Positions 9,630-18,943 of a stretch of 64,000 bases of DNA are shown piece by piece. Origin of the DNA: Rhizobium grahamii (lineage in GTDB: Bacteria; Pseudomonadota; Alphaproteobacteria; Rhizobiales; Rhizobiaceae); the NCBI RefSeq assembly GCF_009498215.1, contig NZ_CP043498.1:806001-870000 (forward strand), in the 5' to 3' direction. Made by a program: the position numbers and the translations under genes. The notes under the pieces are model-generated. The model was not told the DNA's origin. It saw only the letters and a program-made list of their open reading frames with translations, and ran no database searches. The number at the start of each line of letters is the position of its first letter. Position 1 is the stretch's first letter.

Positions 9630-10406
9630 TTAGGGGTGTGAACTTTCAGGAACTGCGGATGGATCGAAACGCTCCCAGCCGCGCGGCGTCAGATGTTCCT
9701 GCGGCTGATAACGTGTCTTGTAGTCCATTTTTCGCGAACCTTGAACCCAGTAGCCGAGATAGACATGCGGCAGGCCAAGCGCCTTCGTGCGCCTGACATG
9801 ATCCAGAATCATGAAGGTGCCGAGGGAGCGCCGATCGAGATCGGGATTGAAGTAGGAATAGACCATCGAGAGGCCATCGCTCATCGTATCTGTGAGGGCC
9901 GCAGCGACGAGTTCGCCGGTCGGGCGAGCTTCCAGTCCAGCTCCCTCTTCGCGAAGGCGGTATTCGATGATCTTTGTGTTCACATGCGTGTCTTCGACCA
10001 TGATCGCATAGTCGAGCACGGTCATGTCGGACATGCCGCCCTGCTGATGACGAAAATCCAGGTAGCGGCGAAACAGCGAGTATTGCTCGCTCGACGGCTG
10101 TGCCGGGAATTCGGTGGATATGATATCGGCATTCGTCGCAAGAATGCGCTTCATCGAACGCGTCGGCTCGAACTCCTGCGCCAGGATGCGCACGGATACG
10201 CAGGCACGACAGGCTTCACATGCCGGCCGGTAGGCGATGTTCTGCGATCGGCGGAAGCCGCCCTGTGTAAGGATGTCGTTCATTTCCGCCGCACGAGGCC
10301 CGACAAGATGGGTGAATACCTTGCGTTCCATCTCGTGCGCCAGATAGGGGCAGGCAGCCGGAGCCGTCAGATAAAACTGCGGAGATGGCGTTGTCTGCGT
10401 ATTCAT
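9630..10406 (-). CDS. bpt: Aspartate/glutamate leucyltransferase (Bpt type)
   Basis: Transfers leucine (or Arg in related ATE enzymes) from charged tRNA to the N-terminus of proteins starting with Asp or Glu, marking them for ClpAP under the N-end rule. The 258-residue protein has the N-terminal cysteine cluster [12 protein letters not shown], the SMKRIL region, and the family-typical C-terminal stretch [20 protein letters not shown] at 10406 starts [13 protein letters not shown], the expected N-terminus; longer in-frame starts lack family similarity. The usual cytoplasmic enzyme length (about 250 residues) fits. Confidence 0.92.
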   Translation of the reverse strand: MNTQTTPSPQFYLTAPAACPYLAHEMERKVFTHLVGPRAAEMNDILTQGGFRRSQNIAYRPACEACRACVSVRILAQEFEPTRSMKRILATNADIISTEFPAQPSSEQYSLFRRYLDFRHQQGGMSDMTVLDYAIMVEDTHVNTKIIEYRLREEGAGLEARPTGELVAAALTDTMSDGLSMVYSYFNPDLDRRSLGTFMILDHVRRTKALGLPHVYLGYWVQGSRKMDYKTRYQPQEHLTPRGWERFDPSAVPESSHP

Positions 10407-10579
10407 CTGCTGCGGAGATTTCCTTCGGTTTATGCTGATATGACAGCATGACTTAAGAATGAAAAACGTCAACAGCGGGGCCATTTCCCGGCCCGCCGTT
10501 ACACGTCATACTTTGGGATATGGTGCCGTAAAACTCCCGGCAAAGGCCGGAAGTGCGGTTTAATTCTCGCTTCCGGGCG

Positions 10580-11038
10580 TCAAGCGGTGCGTACGGTAAC
10601 CGTCCCGACCAGGAAGTCGTGAATCAGTCTGCTGCGCTCGGTGAAGAGCCCGACCAGGAGAATCAGCGGTGTCAGCACGGAGTTGAGGATCCAGAACAGC
10701 GCCAGGTGGACGATCGCCGTCAGGAAGTCCATCCGCCGCCCATCGACGCGCATGATCGCGACACCCATCGCCCGCATCCCGAGCGACGCCTGCGAAGGAC
10801 CACCGACCGTGAACCCGAAATACAGTCCGGCGACGATCACGAAGAGGGCCGGATAGAGGAAGAAGCCGAGCCCCAGCGTGACGATCGACAGGAAGAACAG
10901 GATCACCGCTGCCGGAATGCACAAAAGCAGGATGATCACGTAGTCGAGAACGAAAGCGAAGACACGGCGGCTCAGCGTCCCGCTATAGGCGCGCCAGTCG
11001 TCCGGTGCGGCATAGAGCGGGTTGGGGTTGAGCGTCAT
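10580..11038 (-). CDS. RDD family membrane protein
   Basis: A 152-residue inner-membrane protein with the RDD pattern: an Arg near the first helix (RRVFAFVLDYVIILLL), a second long hydrophobic region (GLGFFLYPALFVIVAGLYFGF), then the conserved GGPSQASLGMRAMGVAIMR and a last helix (LALFWILNSVLTPLILL). RDD proteins are poorly defined; some are Na+/H+ exchangers. It lies between hemB and bpt on the same strand and could be transcribed with them. Confidence 0.85.
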   Translation of the reverse strand: MTLNPNPLYAAPDDWRAYSGTLSRRVFAFVLDYVIILLLCIPAAVILFFLSIVTLGLGFFLYPALFVIVAGLYFGFTVGGPSQASLGMRAMGVAIMRVDGRRMDFLTAIVHLALFWILNSVLTPLILLVGLFTERSRLIHDFLVGTVTVRTA

Positions 11039-11113
11039 CGCAATGGTCTCCTATGGTGAATGATTACCTGCTGATATGGTATCGCCCACCCCGAATGCAA
11101 TATTTCCGTCCGC

Positions 11114-12124
11114 TCAGCGCTTGGAGAGTATTTTCGCAACCTCGACGGCGAAGTAGGTGAGAACCCCGTCGCAGCCCGCGCGCTTGAAGGCAAGCAATGT
11201 TTCGAGCATGGCGCGTTCGCCGTCGATCCAGCCGTTCATCGCGGCCGCCTTGATCTGGCTGTACTCGCCGGAGACCTGATAGGCGAAGGTCGGCAGGCCG
11301 AAGGCTTCCTTCATCCGCCAGCAGATGTCGAGATAGGGCAGACCGGGCTTGACCATCAGCATGTCTGCACCCTCTTCGACATCGAGCGCCGCATCGCGGA
11401 TCGCCTCGGTGCCGTTGGCCGGATCGATGTAATAAGTCTTCTTGTCACCCTTCAGCAGGCCGCCGGTGGAGATGGCTTCGCGGTACGGGCCATAGAAGGC
11501 GGACGCGAACTTCGTCGCATAGCTCATGATGCCGACATTCTGGTGTCCCGCGGCATCGAGCGCCTGACGGATCGCTCCGATTCGCCCATCCATCATCTCG
11601 GAAGGAGAGATGATGTCCGAGCCGGCGTCGGCCTGCATGACGGCGGCACGGGCGACCTGCTCGACCGTCTCGTCGTTGACGATCTCGCCGTTCCTCAGAA
11701 TGCCGTCGTGCCCGTGGCTGGTGAAGGGGTCGAGCGCGACATCGGTAATGATGCCGATGTTCGGCACAGCCTTCTTGATCGCAATCGTCGCCTGATTGAT
11801 CAGATTGTTGGCTTCGAGACTGTTGGAGCCGGTCTCGTCGCGCAGTTCCATTTCGATATTCGGAAAGGTAGCAATCGCCGGGATGCCGAGATCGGCAGCT
11901 TCCCGGGTCGCCTCGACAAGCTTGTCGACGCTCATGCGATTGACGCCGGGCATGGCCGGGATAGGTTCGATGATGCCAGAACCCGGAACGACGAAGACCG
12001 GCCAGATCAGGTCATCGACCGTTACGCGGTTTTCCTGCACGAGCCGCCGTGTCCAATCCGCCTTGCGGTTGCGGCGCATGCGCCGGTGCCCGGTGATTTC
12101 GTCGACGAGATGGGTTCTGTCCAT
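11114..12124 (-). CDS. hemB: Delta-aminolevulinic acid dehydratase (porphobilinogen synthase)
   Basis: Condenses two 5-aminolevulinate molecules to porphobilinogen in tetrapyrrole synthesis. The 336-residue protein has both Schiff-base lysine regions: SYATKFASAFYGPYR and MVKPGLPYLD. The metal site reads DVALDPFTSHGHDG, with Asp/Ala where zinc enzymes have three cysteines, so this is the Mg2+-type found in rhizobia. A GGAAG site supports ATG at 12124 (MDRTHLVDEI). Its neighbour across the divergent promoter is a DUF6163 gene. Confidence 0.96.
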   Translation of the reverse strand: MDRTHLVDEITGHRRMRRNRKADWTRRLVQENRVTVDDLIWPVFVVPGSGIIEPIPAMPGVNRMSVDKLVEATREAADLGIPAIATFPNIEMELRDETGSNSLEANNLINQATIAIKKAVPNIGIITDVALDPFTSHGHDGILRNGEIVNDETVEQVARAAVMQADAGSDIISPSEMMDGRIGAIRQALDAAGHQNVGIMSYATKFASAFYGPYREAISTGGLLKGDKKTYYIDPANGTEAIRDAALDVEEGADMLMVKPGLPYLDICWRMKEAFGLPTFAYQVSGEYSQIKAAAMNGWIDGERAMLETLLAFKRAGCDGVLTYFAVEVAKILSKR

Positions 12125-12258
12125 GGTCTTCCAACTTTCAGCAGTTCCATTTGATGTCGCGCTGATTATCATGCGCGCACGCAAATCCAAACCGGACGAT
12201 TGGCCGCAAGCGAATGCATTGCTGGCGAAGCCGTCCTCGCGAACCTATTGTTGAGCCT

Positions 12259-12696
12259 ATGGATGCTGATTCTACCATGATACCGAAGCGAACGCTGACG
12301 AGCGTGCTCTTCCTGCTGTTCCTCAGGCTGATCGCGATTGCGTGCTTCTGGTTCGGCTTGCAATATTGGGCGATGCTGGTTGGCTACTCGCTTGTCGGTG
12401 CCGGCAGGTTCGATCTTTTGAGCCTGCAGTGGAAGGTGGCAAGCACCTGTCTTGCGGTTCTTTTCCCTGTCGCGTCGCTAGGGCTATGGCTGGCGGTCTC
12501 ATGGGGACCAGTTGTCTGGGTGCTCGCCGCGGGTTGCCAGATCCTCATGTATGGCTTTCTGCCGGAGACATTCGGCGCCAACCGACTTGTCGTGCTGCTG
12601 CACATTCTGGTGGCCATTATATACTGCGTCTTCCGTTTCCTGCTCTGGCAGGAGAAGCGCCGGCGCCGGCAGCAGGTAAGCGTTGATTTACCCTGA
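12259..12696 (+). CDS. DUF6163-like small membrane protein
   Basis: A 145-residue inner-membrane protein with about four hydrophobic helices (RTLTSVLFLLFLRLIAIA, TCLAVLFPVASLGLWLAV, GPVVWVLAAGCQILMYGF, VVLLHILVAIIYCVFRFLL) and a basic C-terminal tail (WQEKRRRRQQ). Its place between hemB and ldtR and its layout match what I recall as rhizobial DUF6163 proteins; the family name is from memory. No function is known. It may be co-transcribed with ldtR 130 bases downstream. Confidence 0.7.
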   Translation: MDADSTMIPKRTLTSVLFLLFLRLIAIACFWFGLQYWAMLVGYSLVGAGRFDLLSLQWKVASTCLAVLFPVASLGLWLAVSWGPVVWVLAAGCQILMYGFLPETFGANRLVVLLHILVAIIYCVFRFLLWQEKRRRRQQVSVDLP

Positions 12697-12827
12697 TACA
12701 ACGCGGGGTTTTCGGTAAGGCGCTGTTAAGCCTGCGGTTTAAGTAGAATTTTATTTGTATTCGATAGGGTCTGTCTCAAGGCGGGAAGAAAACCAACACC
12801 GCCAAACAAAACAGTGAGGCAGTCATC

Positions 12828-13343
12828 ATGAACACGAAAATCAAGCCGCAGGCGGTATCGAACTTCCGTGAACAGCAGGACCTGGGTATCCGTGATCTTT
12901 ACATGGAATCCCTTCATCTTGTTGAACGTCTTCACCGCCGTCTCCTCGACGTCATCAAGGACGAGTTCGACCGTCAGGGTCGCAGCGACGTCAACGCCGT
13001 CCAGGCTCTTCTTCTCTTCAACATCGGCAATTCCGAGTTGACCGCCGGCGAACTTCGCTCCCGCGGTTACTACCTGGGCTCCAACGTTTCCTACAACGTC
13101 AAGAAGCTCGTCGACCTCGGCTTCATCAACCATCAGCGCTCGCGCATCGACCGTCGCTCGGTCCGCATCAGCCTGACGGAAACCGGCCAGGACATCGCGG
13201 AAACCGTTGCCAAGCTCTACGAACGCCACATTGCTTCGATCGACAAGGTCGGCGGCATCGGCACCGACGAGTTCACGCAGATGAACAAGCTGCTGACCCG
13301 TCTCGATCGCTTCTGGAACGACCAGATCCTGTATCGCCTCTGA
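12828..13343 (+). CDS. ldtR: MarR-family transcriptional regulator LdtR
   Basis: A 171-residue winged-helix regulator. The region ALLLFNIGNSELTAGELRSR, then YLGSNVSYNVKKLVDLGFI, is the MarR helix-turn-helix with recognition helix, and SRIDRRSVRISLTETG is the wing. It lies directly upstream of an L,D-transpeptidase gene. In Liberibacter and Sinorhizobium, LdtR is described as regulating ldtP and stress genes, which suits this arrangement. ATG at 12828 is well placed, and an intrinsic terminator follows, so ldtP has its own promoter. Confidence 0.9.
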   Translation: MNTKIKPQAVSNFREQQDLGIRDLYMESLHLVERLHRRLLDVIKDEFDRQGRSDVNAVQALLLFNIGNSELTAGELRSRGYYLGSNVSYNVKKLVDLGFINHQRSRIDRRSVRISLTETGQDIAETVAKLYERHIASIDKVGGIGTDEFTQMNKLLTRLDRFWNDQILYRL

Positions 13344-13370
13344 CACTAGCGACCTCCTCCAAGGTCAACG

Positions 13371-13403
13371 AAAACCGGATGCGTTCCCTGCGCGTCCGGT
13401 TTT
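13371..13403 (+). terminator. Intrinsic terminator after ldtR
   Basis: AAAACCGGA and TCCGGTTTT form the outer stem, with a further GCG/CGC inner pairing, followed by TTTTG. It separates ldtR from ldtP. Confidence 0.85.
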
Positions 13404-13784
13404 GTCGTTTGCGCCGTCGTGGCATCTTTGCAACGCATGACAGACAAGCGCCACGGCCTGTATTCAAGCCGCTTTTTAGCCGCTATTAACCGCCACGTTT
13501 TATACAATGAAATGGTTTCTCGGGTCGCAGCGATCTACTGGTGGTTGAGTATTGTTTCGCGCGACACGAATTGGCCATATTAGCATGTCAGCGGAAATAT
13601 ACGCAGATGGCCCTCTTGGTCAGAGGTCCGAGCATCTGGCACTGGTTGCTCGCGATCATGTGATGGCGGGTAGCGAAATCGTGCAGTGCGCCGTGGCAAC
13701 CGGTTGATAGGAATCTGCGTTCTCGCAGGGATGACGCAAAGTCCGCCGGTCTCTCAAGCGGCGGCAATTTAGTGGTTGGGATGA
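13404..13784 (+). promoter_or_regulatory. Long leader region of ldtP
   Basis: About 380 bases with no supportable gene. It is AT-richer in the middle (13,480-13,590) than its surroundings and should hold the ldtP promoter and, by analogy with Liberibacter, an LdtR-binding site. I cannot place either from sequence alone. Confidence 0.35.
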
Positions 13785-15089
13785 ATGTCGAAGAAAATCG
13801 GAACTGAAGCTTTCTCTCGGCGGGCGTTTTTGACGTCCGCGGCAATGATTGGTGCGGGTGCGCTCGCCGCTCCCGCGTTGGCGCAATCGGCTGTCGATTC
13901 GCTGATCGCTGCTCCGCAGCGCGGTGATTGGGACGATCAGTTCGATGCGAAGGCAGCGTCCCGTACGGCAACGGCGGTTGTTTCGAATACCCCGATCCTT
14001 GGTCCGCAGTCGGTCCCGAGCATCCAGCAGGCGATCTCCCAGTATCAGCAGATTGCCGCAGCCGGTGGGTGGCCCGAAGTCACTCCGAGCCAGCAGCGCC
14101 TCCAGATCGGCGTGACCGATCCGTCCATTCAAAGCCTGCGCCAGCGTCTGATCGTCACCGGCGATCTTCCACGCGAAGCCGGCATTTCCAGCGCTTTCGA
14201 CTCCTATGTCGATGGCGCGGTGAAGCGCTTCCAGGCGCGTCATGGTTTGCCGGCAGACGGCGTCATCGGCGAGTTCACCCTGAAGGCGATGAACATTCCT
14301 GCCGATGTTCGCCTGCAGCAGCTGAACACCAACCTGATCCGCATCCAGACCTTCCCCGAGGACATGGGCCGTCGTCACGTGATGGTCAACATTCCGGCGG
14401 CCTATGTCGAAGCTGTTGAAGACGGCAGCGTCGCGACCCGCCACAATGCGATCGTCGGCCGCCTCAGCCGCCCGACCCATCTTGTCAACTCGAAGATCTA
14501 CGAAGTCATCCTCAATCCTTACTGGACCGCGCCGCGCTCGATCGTCGAAAAGGACATCGTGCCGCTGATGCGCAAGGACCCGACCTATCTTGAGAAGAAC
14601 TCCATTCGCCTGATCGACGGCAAGGGCAACGAGGTGGCGCCCGAGACGATCGACTGGAACGCCGAAAAGGCGCCGAACCTGATGTTCCGTCAGGATCCGG
14701 GCAAGATCAACGCAATGGCGTCGACCAAGATCAATTTCTACAACAAGAACGGCGAGTACATGCACGACACGCCGCAGCAGGGCCTGTTCAACAAGCTCAT
14801 GCGTTTCGAGTCCTCGGGCTGCGTTCGCGTTCAGAACGTTCGCGATCTGACCAACTGGCTGCTGCGTGACACCCCGCCGTGGTCGCGCCAGCAGATGGAG
14901 CAGGTCATCGCCAGCCGTGTGAACACGCCGATCAAGCTCTCGGAAGAAGTGCCGGTCTACTTCGTCTACATTTCGGCCTGGGGCATGCCTGACGGCGTCG
15001 TTCAGTTCCGCGACGATATCTATCAGATGGACGGCAACGCCGAACTCGCTCTCGATACCACTGCGGGCACCGAACAGCCCGTTCAGTAA
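13785..15089 (+). CDS. ldtP: Periplasmic L,D-transpeptidase LdtP
   Basis: Cross-links or modifies peptidoglycan via 3-3 bonds or links outer-membrane proteins to it. The 434-residue protein starts with a Tat-like signal (FSRRAFLTSAAMIGAGAL, cleavage after PALA), then a peptidoglycan-binding type 1 repeat around residues 140-175 (VKRFQARHGLPADGVIG). The YkuD catalytic domain follows, ending in ESSGCVRVQN with the catalytic Cys. The usual His-Gly before the Cys is replaced by Ser-Ser-Gly, as in the larger ErfK/YcbB-type enzymes. Located just after ldtR, the pair matches the ldtR-ldtP module of Rhizobiales. Confidence 0.9.
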   Translation: MSKKIGTEAFSRRAFLTSAAMIGAGALAAPALAQSAVDSLIAAPQRGDWDDQFDAKAASRTATAVVSNTPILGPQSVPSIQQAISQYQQIAAAGGWPEVTPSQQRLQIGVTDPSIQSLRQRLIVTGDLPREAGISSAFDSYVDGAVKRFQARHGLPADGVIGEFTLKAMNIPADVRLQQLNTNLIRIQTFPEDMGRRHVMVNIPAAYVEAVEDGSVATRHNAIVGRLSRPTHLVNSKIYEVILNPYWTAPRSIVEKDIVPLMRKDPTYLEKNSIRLIDGKGNEVAPETIDWNAEKAPNLMFRQDPGKINAMASTKINFYNKNGEYMHDTPQQGLFNKLMRFESSGCVRVQNVRDLTNWLLRDTPPWSRQQMEQVIASRVNTPIKLSEEVPVYFVYISAWGMPDGVVQFRDDIYQMDGNAELALDTTAGTEQPVQ

Positions 15090-15113
15090 TAGTTTTCGGC
15101 AAGAATTGAGATC

Positions 15114-15143
15114 AAAACCGCGCTTTTCGAAGCGCGGTTTTTT
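15114..15143 (+). terminator. Intrinsic terminator after ldtP
   Basis: AAAACCGCGC, loop TTTTCGAA, GCGCGGTTTTTT: a 10-bp stem with a long T-run, 24 bases after the ldtP stop codon. Confidence 0.93.
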
Positions 15144-15240
15144 GTTGCGCGTAGATTGCCTAGCAAATGTCGTTCTCCGTATTGCCCTTGGCAGGGCAGG
15201 GCGCTAATACCTTCGCGCATTCCAGTTGAGGAGCCCGCCC

Positions 15241-16539
15241 ATGACCAATGCTTCCACCCAGACCTTCTTCAATCGCTCGCTTGCCGATACCGATCCGGAA
15301 ATCTTCGGTTCGATCCAAAAGGAACTCGGTCGCCAGCGTCACGAGATCGAGCTGATCGCTTCGGAAAACATCGTTTCCCGCGCGGTTCTGGAAGCCCAGG
15401 GCTCCATCATGACCAACAAGTACGCCGAGGGTTATCCGGGCAAGCGCTACTACGGTGGCTGCCAGTTCGTCGACATCGCCGAGGAACTTGCGATCGAACG
15501 CGCCAAGAAGCTCTTCGGCGTCAACTTCGCCAACGTTCAGCCGAACTCCGGTAGCCAAATGAACCAGGCCGTCTTCCTGGCGCTGCTGCAACCGGGCGAC
15601 ACCTTCATGGGTCTCGACCTCAACTCGGGCGGTCACCTGACCCACGGTTCGCCGGTCAACATGTCCGGCAAGTGGTTCAATGTCGTCTCCTACGGTGTTC
15701 GCGAAGGCGACAACCTGCTCGACATGGACGACGTCGCCGAAAAGGCACGCACCCACAAGCCGAAGCTGATCATCGCCGGCGGCACGGCTTACTCCCGTAT
15801 CTGGGACTGGAAGCGTTTCCGCGAGATCGCCGATGAAGTCGGCGCCTACCTCATGGTCGACATGGCCCACATCGCCGGTCTCGTTGCCGGTGGCCAGCAT
15901 CCGTCGCCGTTCCCGCACTGCCATGTTGCCACGACCACGACCCACAAGTCGCTGCGCGGCCCGCGCGGTGGTGTCATCCTGACGAACGACGAAGATCTGG
16001 CGAAGAAGTTCAACTCGGCTGTCTTCCCGGGTCTGCAGGGCGGTCCGCTCATGCACATCATCGCCGCCAAGGCCGTTGCCTTCGGTGAAGCGCTGCAGCC
16101 TGAGTTCAAGGACTACGCGGCCCAGATCGTCAAGAACGCCAAGGCGCTTGCCGAAACCCTGATCGCAGGCGGCCTCGATGTCGTCTCCGGCGGCACCGAC
16201 AACCACCTGATGCTGGTCGACCTTCGCAAGAAGAACGCAACCGGCAAGCGTGCGGAAGCAGCGCTCGGCCGCGCCTACGTCACCTGCAACAAGAACGGCA
16301 TCCCGTTCGACCCTGAAAAGCCCTTCGTCACATCGGGTGTCCGCCTCGGCGCGCCTGCTGGTACGACCCGCGGCTTCAAGGAAGCGGAATTCAAGGAAAT
16401 CGGCAATCTCATCGTCGAGGTTCTCGATGGCCTGAAGGCCGCCAACTCCGACGAGGGCAATGCCGGCGTCGAAGCAGCCGTGCGGGATAAGGTGGTCAAC
16501 TTGACCAACCGCTTCCCAATGTACGACTACATCGGCTAA
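15241..16539 (+). CDS. glyA: Serine hydroxymethyltransferase
   Basis: PLP enzyme interconverting serine and glycine with tetrahydrofolate; the main source of one-carbon units. 432 residues, typical length. The N-terminal region has [19 protein letters not shown] and the substrate loop [14 protein letters not shown]. The PLP-binding lysine is in [23 protein letters not shown] site 8 bases upstream fixes ATG at 15241. It heads a run of co-directional genes (glyA-nrdR-ribD-ribE-ribH-nusB) with very short gaps, the normal rhizobial operon order. Confidence 0.97.
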   Translation: MTNASTQTFFNRSLADTDPEIFGSIQKELGRQRHEIELIASENIVSRAVLEAQGSIMTNKYAEGYPGKRYYGGCQFVDIAEELAIERAKKLFGVNFANVQPNSGSQMNQAVFLALLQPGDTFMGLDLNSGGHLTHGSPVNMSGKWFNVVSYGVREGDNLLDMDDVAEKARTHKPKLIIAGGTAYSRIWDWKRFREIADEVGAYLMVDMAHIAGLVAGGQHPSPFPHCHVATTTTHKSLRGPRGGVILTNDEDLAKKFNSAVFPGLQGGPLMHIIAAKAVAFGEALQPEFKDYAAQIVKNAKALAETLIAGGLDVVSGGTDNHLMLVDLRKKNATGKRAEAALGRAYVTCNKNGIPFDPEKPFVTSGVRLGAPAGTTRGFKEAEFKEIGNLIVEVLDGLKAANSDEGNAGVEAAVRDKVVNLTNRFPMYDYIG

Positions 16540-16548
16540 GGATAGCGC

Positions 16549-17025
16549 ATGCGCTGCCCATTCTGCGGATCGGAAGACACACAGGTCAAGGATTCACGCC
16601 CGGCGGAGGACAATACGTCCATCCGCCGCAGGCGTATTTGTCCCGACTGCGGTGGTCGCTTCACCACCTTCGAGCGCGTGCAGCTGCGCGAACTCATGGT
16701 GGTCAAGAAGACCGGCCGCAAGGTGCCTTTCGACCGCGACAAGCTGGTAAAGTCCTTCGAGATCGCCCTGCGCAAGCGCCCCGTCGATCGTGATCGCATC
16801 GAGCGCGCGGTTTCCGGTATCGTCCGGCGGCTGGAAAGCTCGGGCGAGGTCGAAATCGGATCCGAGCAGATCGGCCTGCAAGTGCTTGAAGCCCTGAAAA
16901 GTCTCGACGATGTCGGTTTCGTTCGCTACGCCTCGGTCTACCGGGATTTCTCGCACGCCGAGGATTTCGAGAAGGTTATCTCCGAAATCAACGCCAAGAT
17001 CGCCCGCGATCCCCTGGATAACTAG
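16549..17025 (+). CDS. nrdR: Transcriptional repressor NrdR
   Basis: Senses the ATP/dATP ratio and represses ribonucleotide reductase genes. 158 residues: an N-terminal zinc ribbon ([17 protein letters not shown], then [14 protein letters not shown]) that binds NrdR boxes, and a C-terminal ATP-cone domain ([18 protein letters not shown] onward). It starts 9 bases after glyA and 3 bases before ribD, so it is in the same operon. Confidence 0.96.
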   Translation: MRCPFCGSEDTQVKDSRPAEDNTSIRRRRICPDCGGRFTTFERVQLRELMVVKKTGRKVPFDRDKLVKSFEIALRKRPVDRDRIERAVSGIVRRLESSGEVEIGSEQIGLQVLEALKSLDDVGFVRYASVYRDFSHAEDFEKVISEINAKIARDPLDN

Positions 17026-17028
17026 CTG

Positions 17029-18138
17029 ATGAGCGCTTCGGAAGACGATGCGCGTTTCATGCAGGAGGCGATCCGGCTGGGTCTCCTGCATCTTGGCCAG
17101 ACATCCACCAATCCGTCGGTCGGCTGCGTCGTCGTTCGTGACGGGCAGATCGTCGGGCGCGGCACCACGGCCGTCGGCGGTCGTCCGCATGCGGAGCCGC
17201 AGGCTCTGGCCGAAGCGGGTGATTGGGCATTCGGCGCCACTGCTTACGTCACGCTCGAACCCTGCTCGCATCATGGCAAGACGCCCCCCTGTGCCAACGC
17301 ATTGATTGCCTCGGGCGTTGCTCGCGTCGTGATCAGCGTAACCGATCCCGATCCGCGCGTTTCCGGCAGGGGCATTTCCATGCTGCGCGATGCCGGCATC
17401 GAGGTCGAGGCCGGCCTTCTCGAAGAGGAAGGCAAGAGATCGCTTGCCGCCTACCTGACGCGGCAGACGAAGAACCGCCCCTATGTGATTCTCAAGCTTG
17501 CAGTTTCTGCAGATGGGATGATCGGTAGGAAGGGTGGGGGCCAGATTGCGATAACCGGTCCGCTTGCGCGCGCCGAGGTCCAGAAACTCCGCGCCGAGAC
17601 CGATGCGATCCTCGTTGGCATCGGCACGGCAATCGCGGACGATCCGCTTTTGACCGTTCGTATCCCGGGCCTCGAGGATCGTTCGCCGATCCGAATCGTT
17701 CTCGACGAAGACCTGCAATTGCCGCTCGACAGCAAGCTTGTGTCGACGGCGCGGCAGGTGCCAGTGATCGTGATCGCGAGGGAGCCTCCGCGTTTCGACA
17801 ACAGCGAGGACAAGGCTTTTCTCGCGCGTCGTCAGGCCCTGGACGAGGCGGGCGTCGAGGTCGTGCAAAGCGATCCTTCCCGGCCCGAGGAATTGCTGCC
17901 CGCACTTGCTTCCCGGGGTATTTCGTCGGTGCTTGTCGAAGGTGGGGCCAGAACGGCGAAGCTCTTTCTCGACGCCGGCTATGTCGATCGCATTCTTCTC
18001 TACCAGGGCCCGGGCATGATCGGGCAGGGCGGTATTGAATCGCCGGTAACGAAGACCGATATGCCATCGGGCTTCCTGCACAGGGGCACTTCCATATTTG
18101 GCGACGATCGCCTGGACGAATACGAAAGAGAAGTTTGA
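17029..18138 (+). CDS. ribD: Bifunctional riboflavin biosynthesis deaminase/reductase RibD
   Basis: Carries out the deamination and reduction steps after GTP cyclohydrolase II in riboflavin synthesis. The N-terminal cytidine-deaminase-like domain shows the zinc motifs PHAEPQAL and PCSHHGKTPPC. The C-terminal RibD_C reductase domain shows LKLAVSADGMIG and VEGGARTAKLFLDAGYVD. 369 residues, normal length. Its last four bases overlap the ribE start (GATG-type), indicating translational coupling. Confidence 0.95.
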   Translation: MSASEDDARFMQEAIRLGLLHLGQTSTNPSVGCVVVRDGQIVGRGTTAVGGRPHAEPQALAEAGDWAFGATAYVTLEPCSHHGKTPPCANALIASGVARVVISVTDPDPRVSGRGISMLRDAGIEVEAGLLEEEGKRSLAAYLTRQTKNRPYVILKLAVSADGMIGRKGGGQIAITGPLARAEVQKLRAETDAILVGIGTAIADDPLLTVRIPGLEDRSPIRIVLDEDLQLPLDSKLVSTARQVPVIVIAREPPRFDNSEDKAFLARRQALDEAGVEVVQSDPSRPEELLPALASRGISSVLVEGGARTAKLFLDAGYVDRILLYQGPGMIGQGGIESPVTKTDMPSGFLHRGTSIFGDDRLDEYEREV

Positions 18139-18758
18139 TGTTTACCGGAATTGTCACCGACGTTGGCACGATCGAGTCCGTTTCCCCGTTGAAGGAAGGC
18201 ATCAAGCTGCGTGTCGCCACGGCTTATGATCCCGCGACCATCGACATGGGCGCCTCGATCTCGCACTCCGGTATCTGCCTGACGGTCACCGGGCTGCCTG
18301 ATGAAGGTAGCAATGGTCGCTGGTTCGAGGTGGAAGCCTGGGAAGAAGCGCTGCGGCTCACCACGGTCGGAACGTGGAAGGAAGGCAGCCGCATCAATCT
18401 CGAGCGTTCGCTGAAGATCGGTGACGAGTTGGGCGGTCATATCGTGTCAGGCCATGTCGACGGCAAGGCCGAGATTCTCTCCGTGACGGAGGAAGGTGAT
18501 GCAACGCGGTTTCGCCTCCGCGCGCCGGAGCATCTTGCCAAGTTCGTTGCCCCCAAGGGCTCGATCGCCCTGGATGGCACATCGCTAACGGTCAACGCGG
18601 TCGACGGCACTGATTTTGACGTCCTGCTGATCCGCCACACGCTTGAGGTCACGACCTGGGGCCAGCGTAAGGCAGGCGACTCTGTCAATTTCGAAGTAGA
18701 TACGATGGCACGCTACGCTGCCAGGCTGGCGGAATTTCCCGCAGCAAAGTCCGAGTAA
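18135..18758 (+). CDS. ribE: Riboflavin synthase alpha chain
   Basis: Dismutates two 6,7-dimethyl-8-ribityllumazine molecules to riboflavin. 207 residues made of two lumazine-binding (beta-barrel) repeats. The first begins with the hallmark MFTGIVTDVGTI; the second includes GGHIVSGHVDGKAEI and GSIALDGTSLTVNAV. The frame opens TTGATG-like over the ribD stop, with ATG at 18138 following the in-frame ATG at 18135. The gene name follows the E. coli ribE/ribC naming. The lumazine for it would come from the adjacent ribH or from a paralogue. Confidence 0.95.
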   Translation: MMFTGIVTDVGTIESVSPLKEGIKLRVATAYDPATIDMGASISHSGICLTVTGLPDEGSNGRWFEVEAWEEALRLTTVGTWKEGSRINLERSLKIGDELGGHIVSGHVDGKAEILSVTEEGDATRFRLRAPEHLAKFVAPKGSIALDGTSLTVNAVDGTDFDVLLIRHTLEVTTWGQRKAGDSVNFEVDTMARYAARLAEFPAAKSE

Positions 18759-18943
18759 AAAATCGTCGTCCTGATTGCACGGACGGCGGCAGACCGCCGC
18801 CCGTTCGTTTAAATGCTATCGCGCTGCGTAAATTTCACATTCCGCATCCAGCACATGAGCCGAATTTGCTTGCCATTCGCACTAAGGCGTGTTTTGACCG
18901 CGACCTGCCGCGTGGCAAGTCCTCTAGGAAATGAAGGTGAAGC

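Noticed and set aside
12720..12750. CtrA box upstream of ldtR (two TTAA half-sites)
   Set aside because: The half-sites are 9 bases apart rather than the required 7.
16594..18081. Long open frame on the minus strand across nrdR and ribD (495 codons)
   Set aside because: It is opposite clearly conserved genes and shows no family similarity; high third-position GC keeps antisense frames open. The same holds for the long frames opposite parC (7,067-8,275), hppA (20,583-21,440) and the wzc-like gene (61,490-63,235).
18759..18943. Possible FMN riboswitch between ribE and ribH
   Set aside because: No AGGGGC-type conserved RFN core is present; the only structure is one GC hairpin at about 18,780-18,803.
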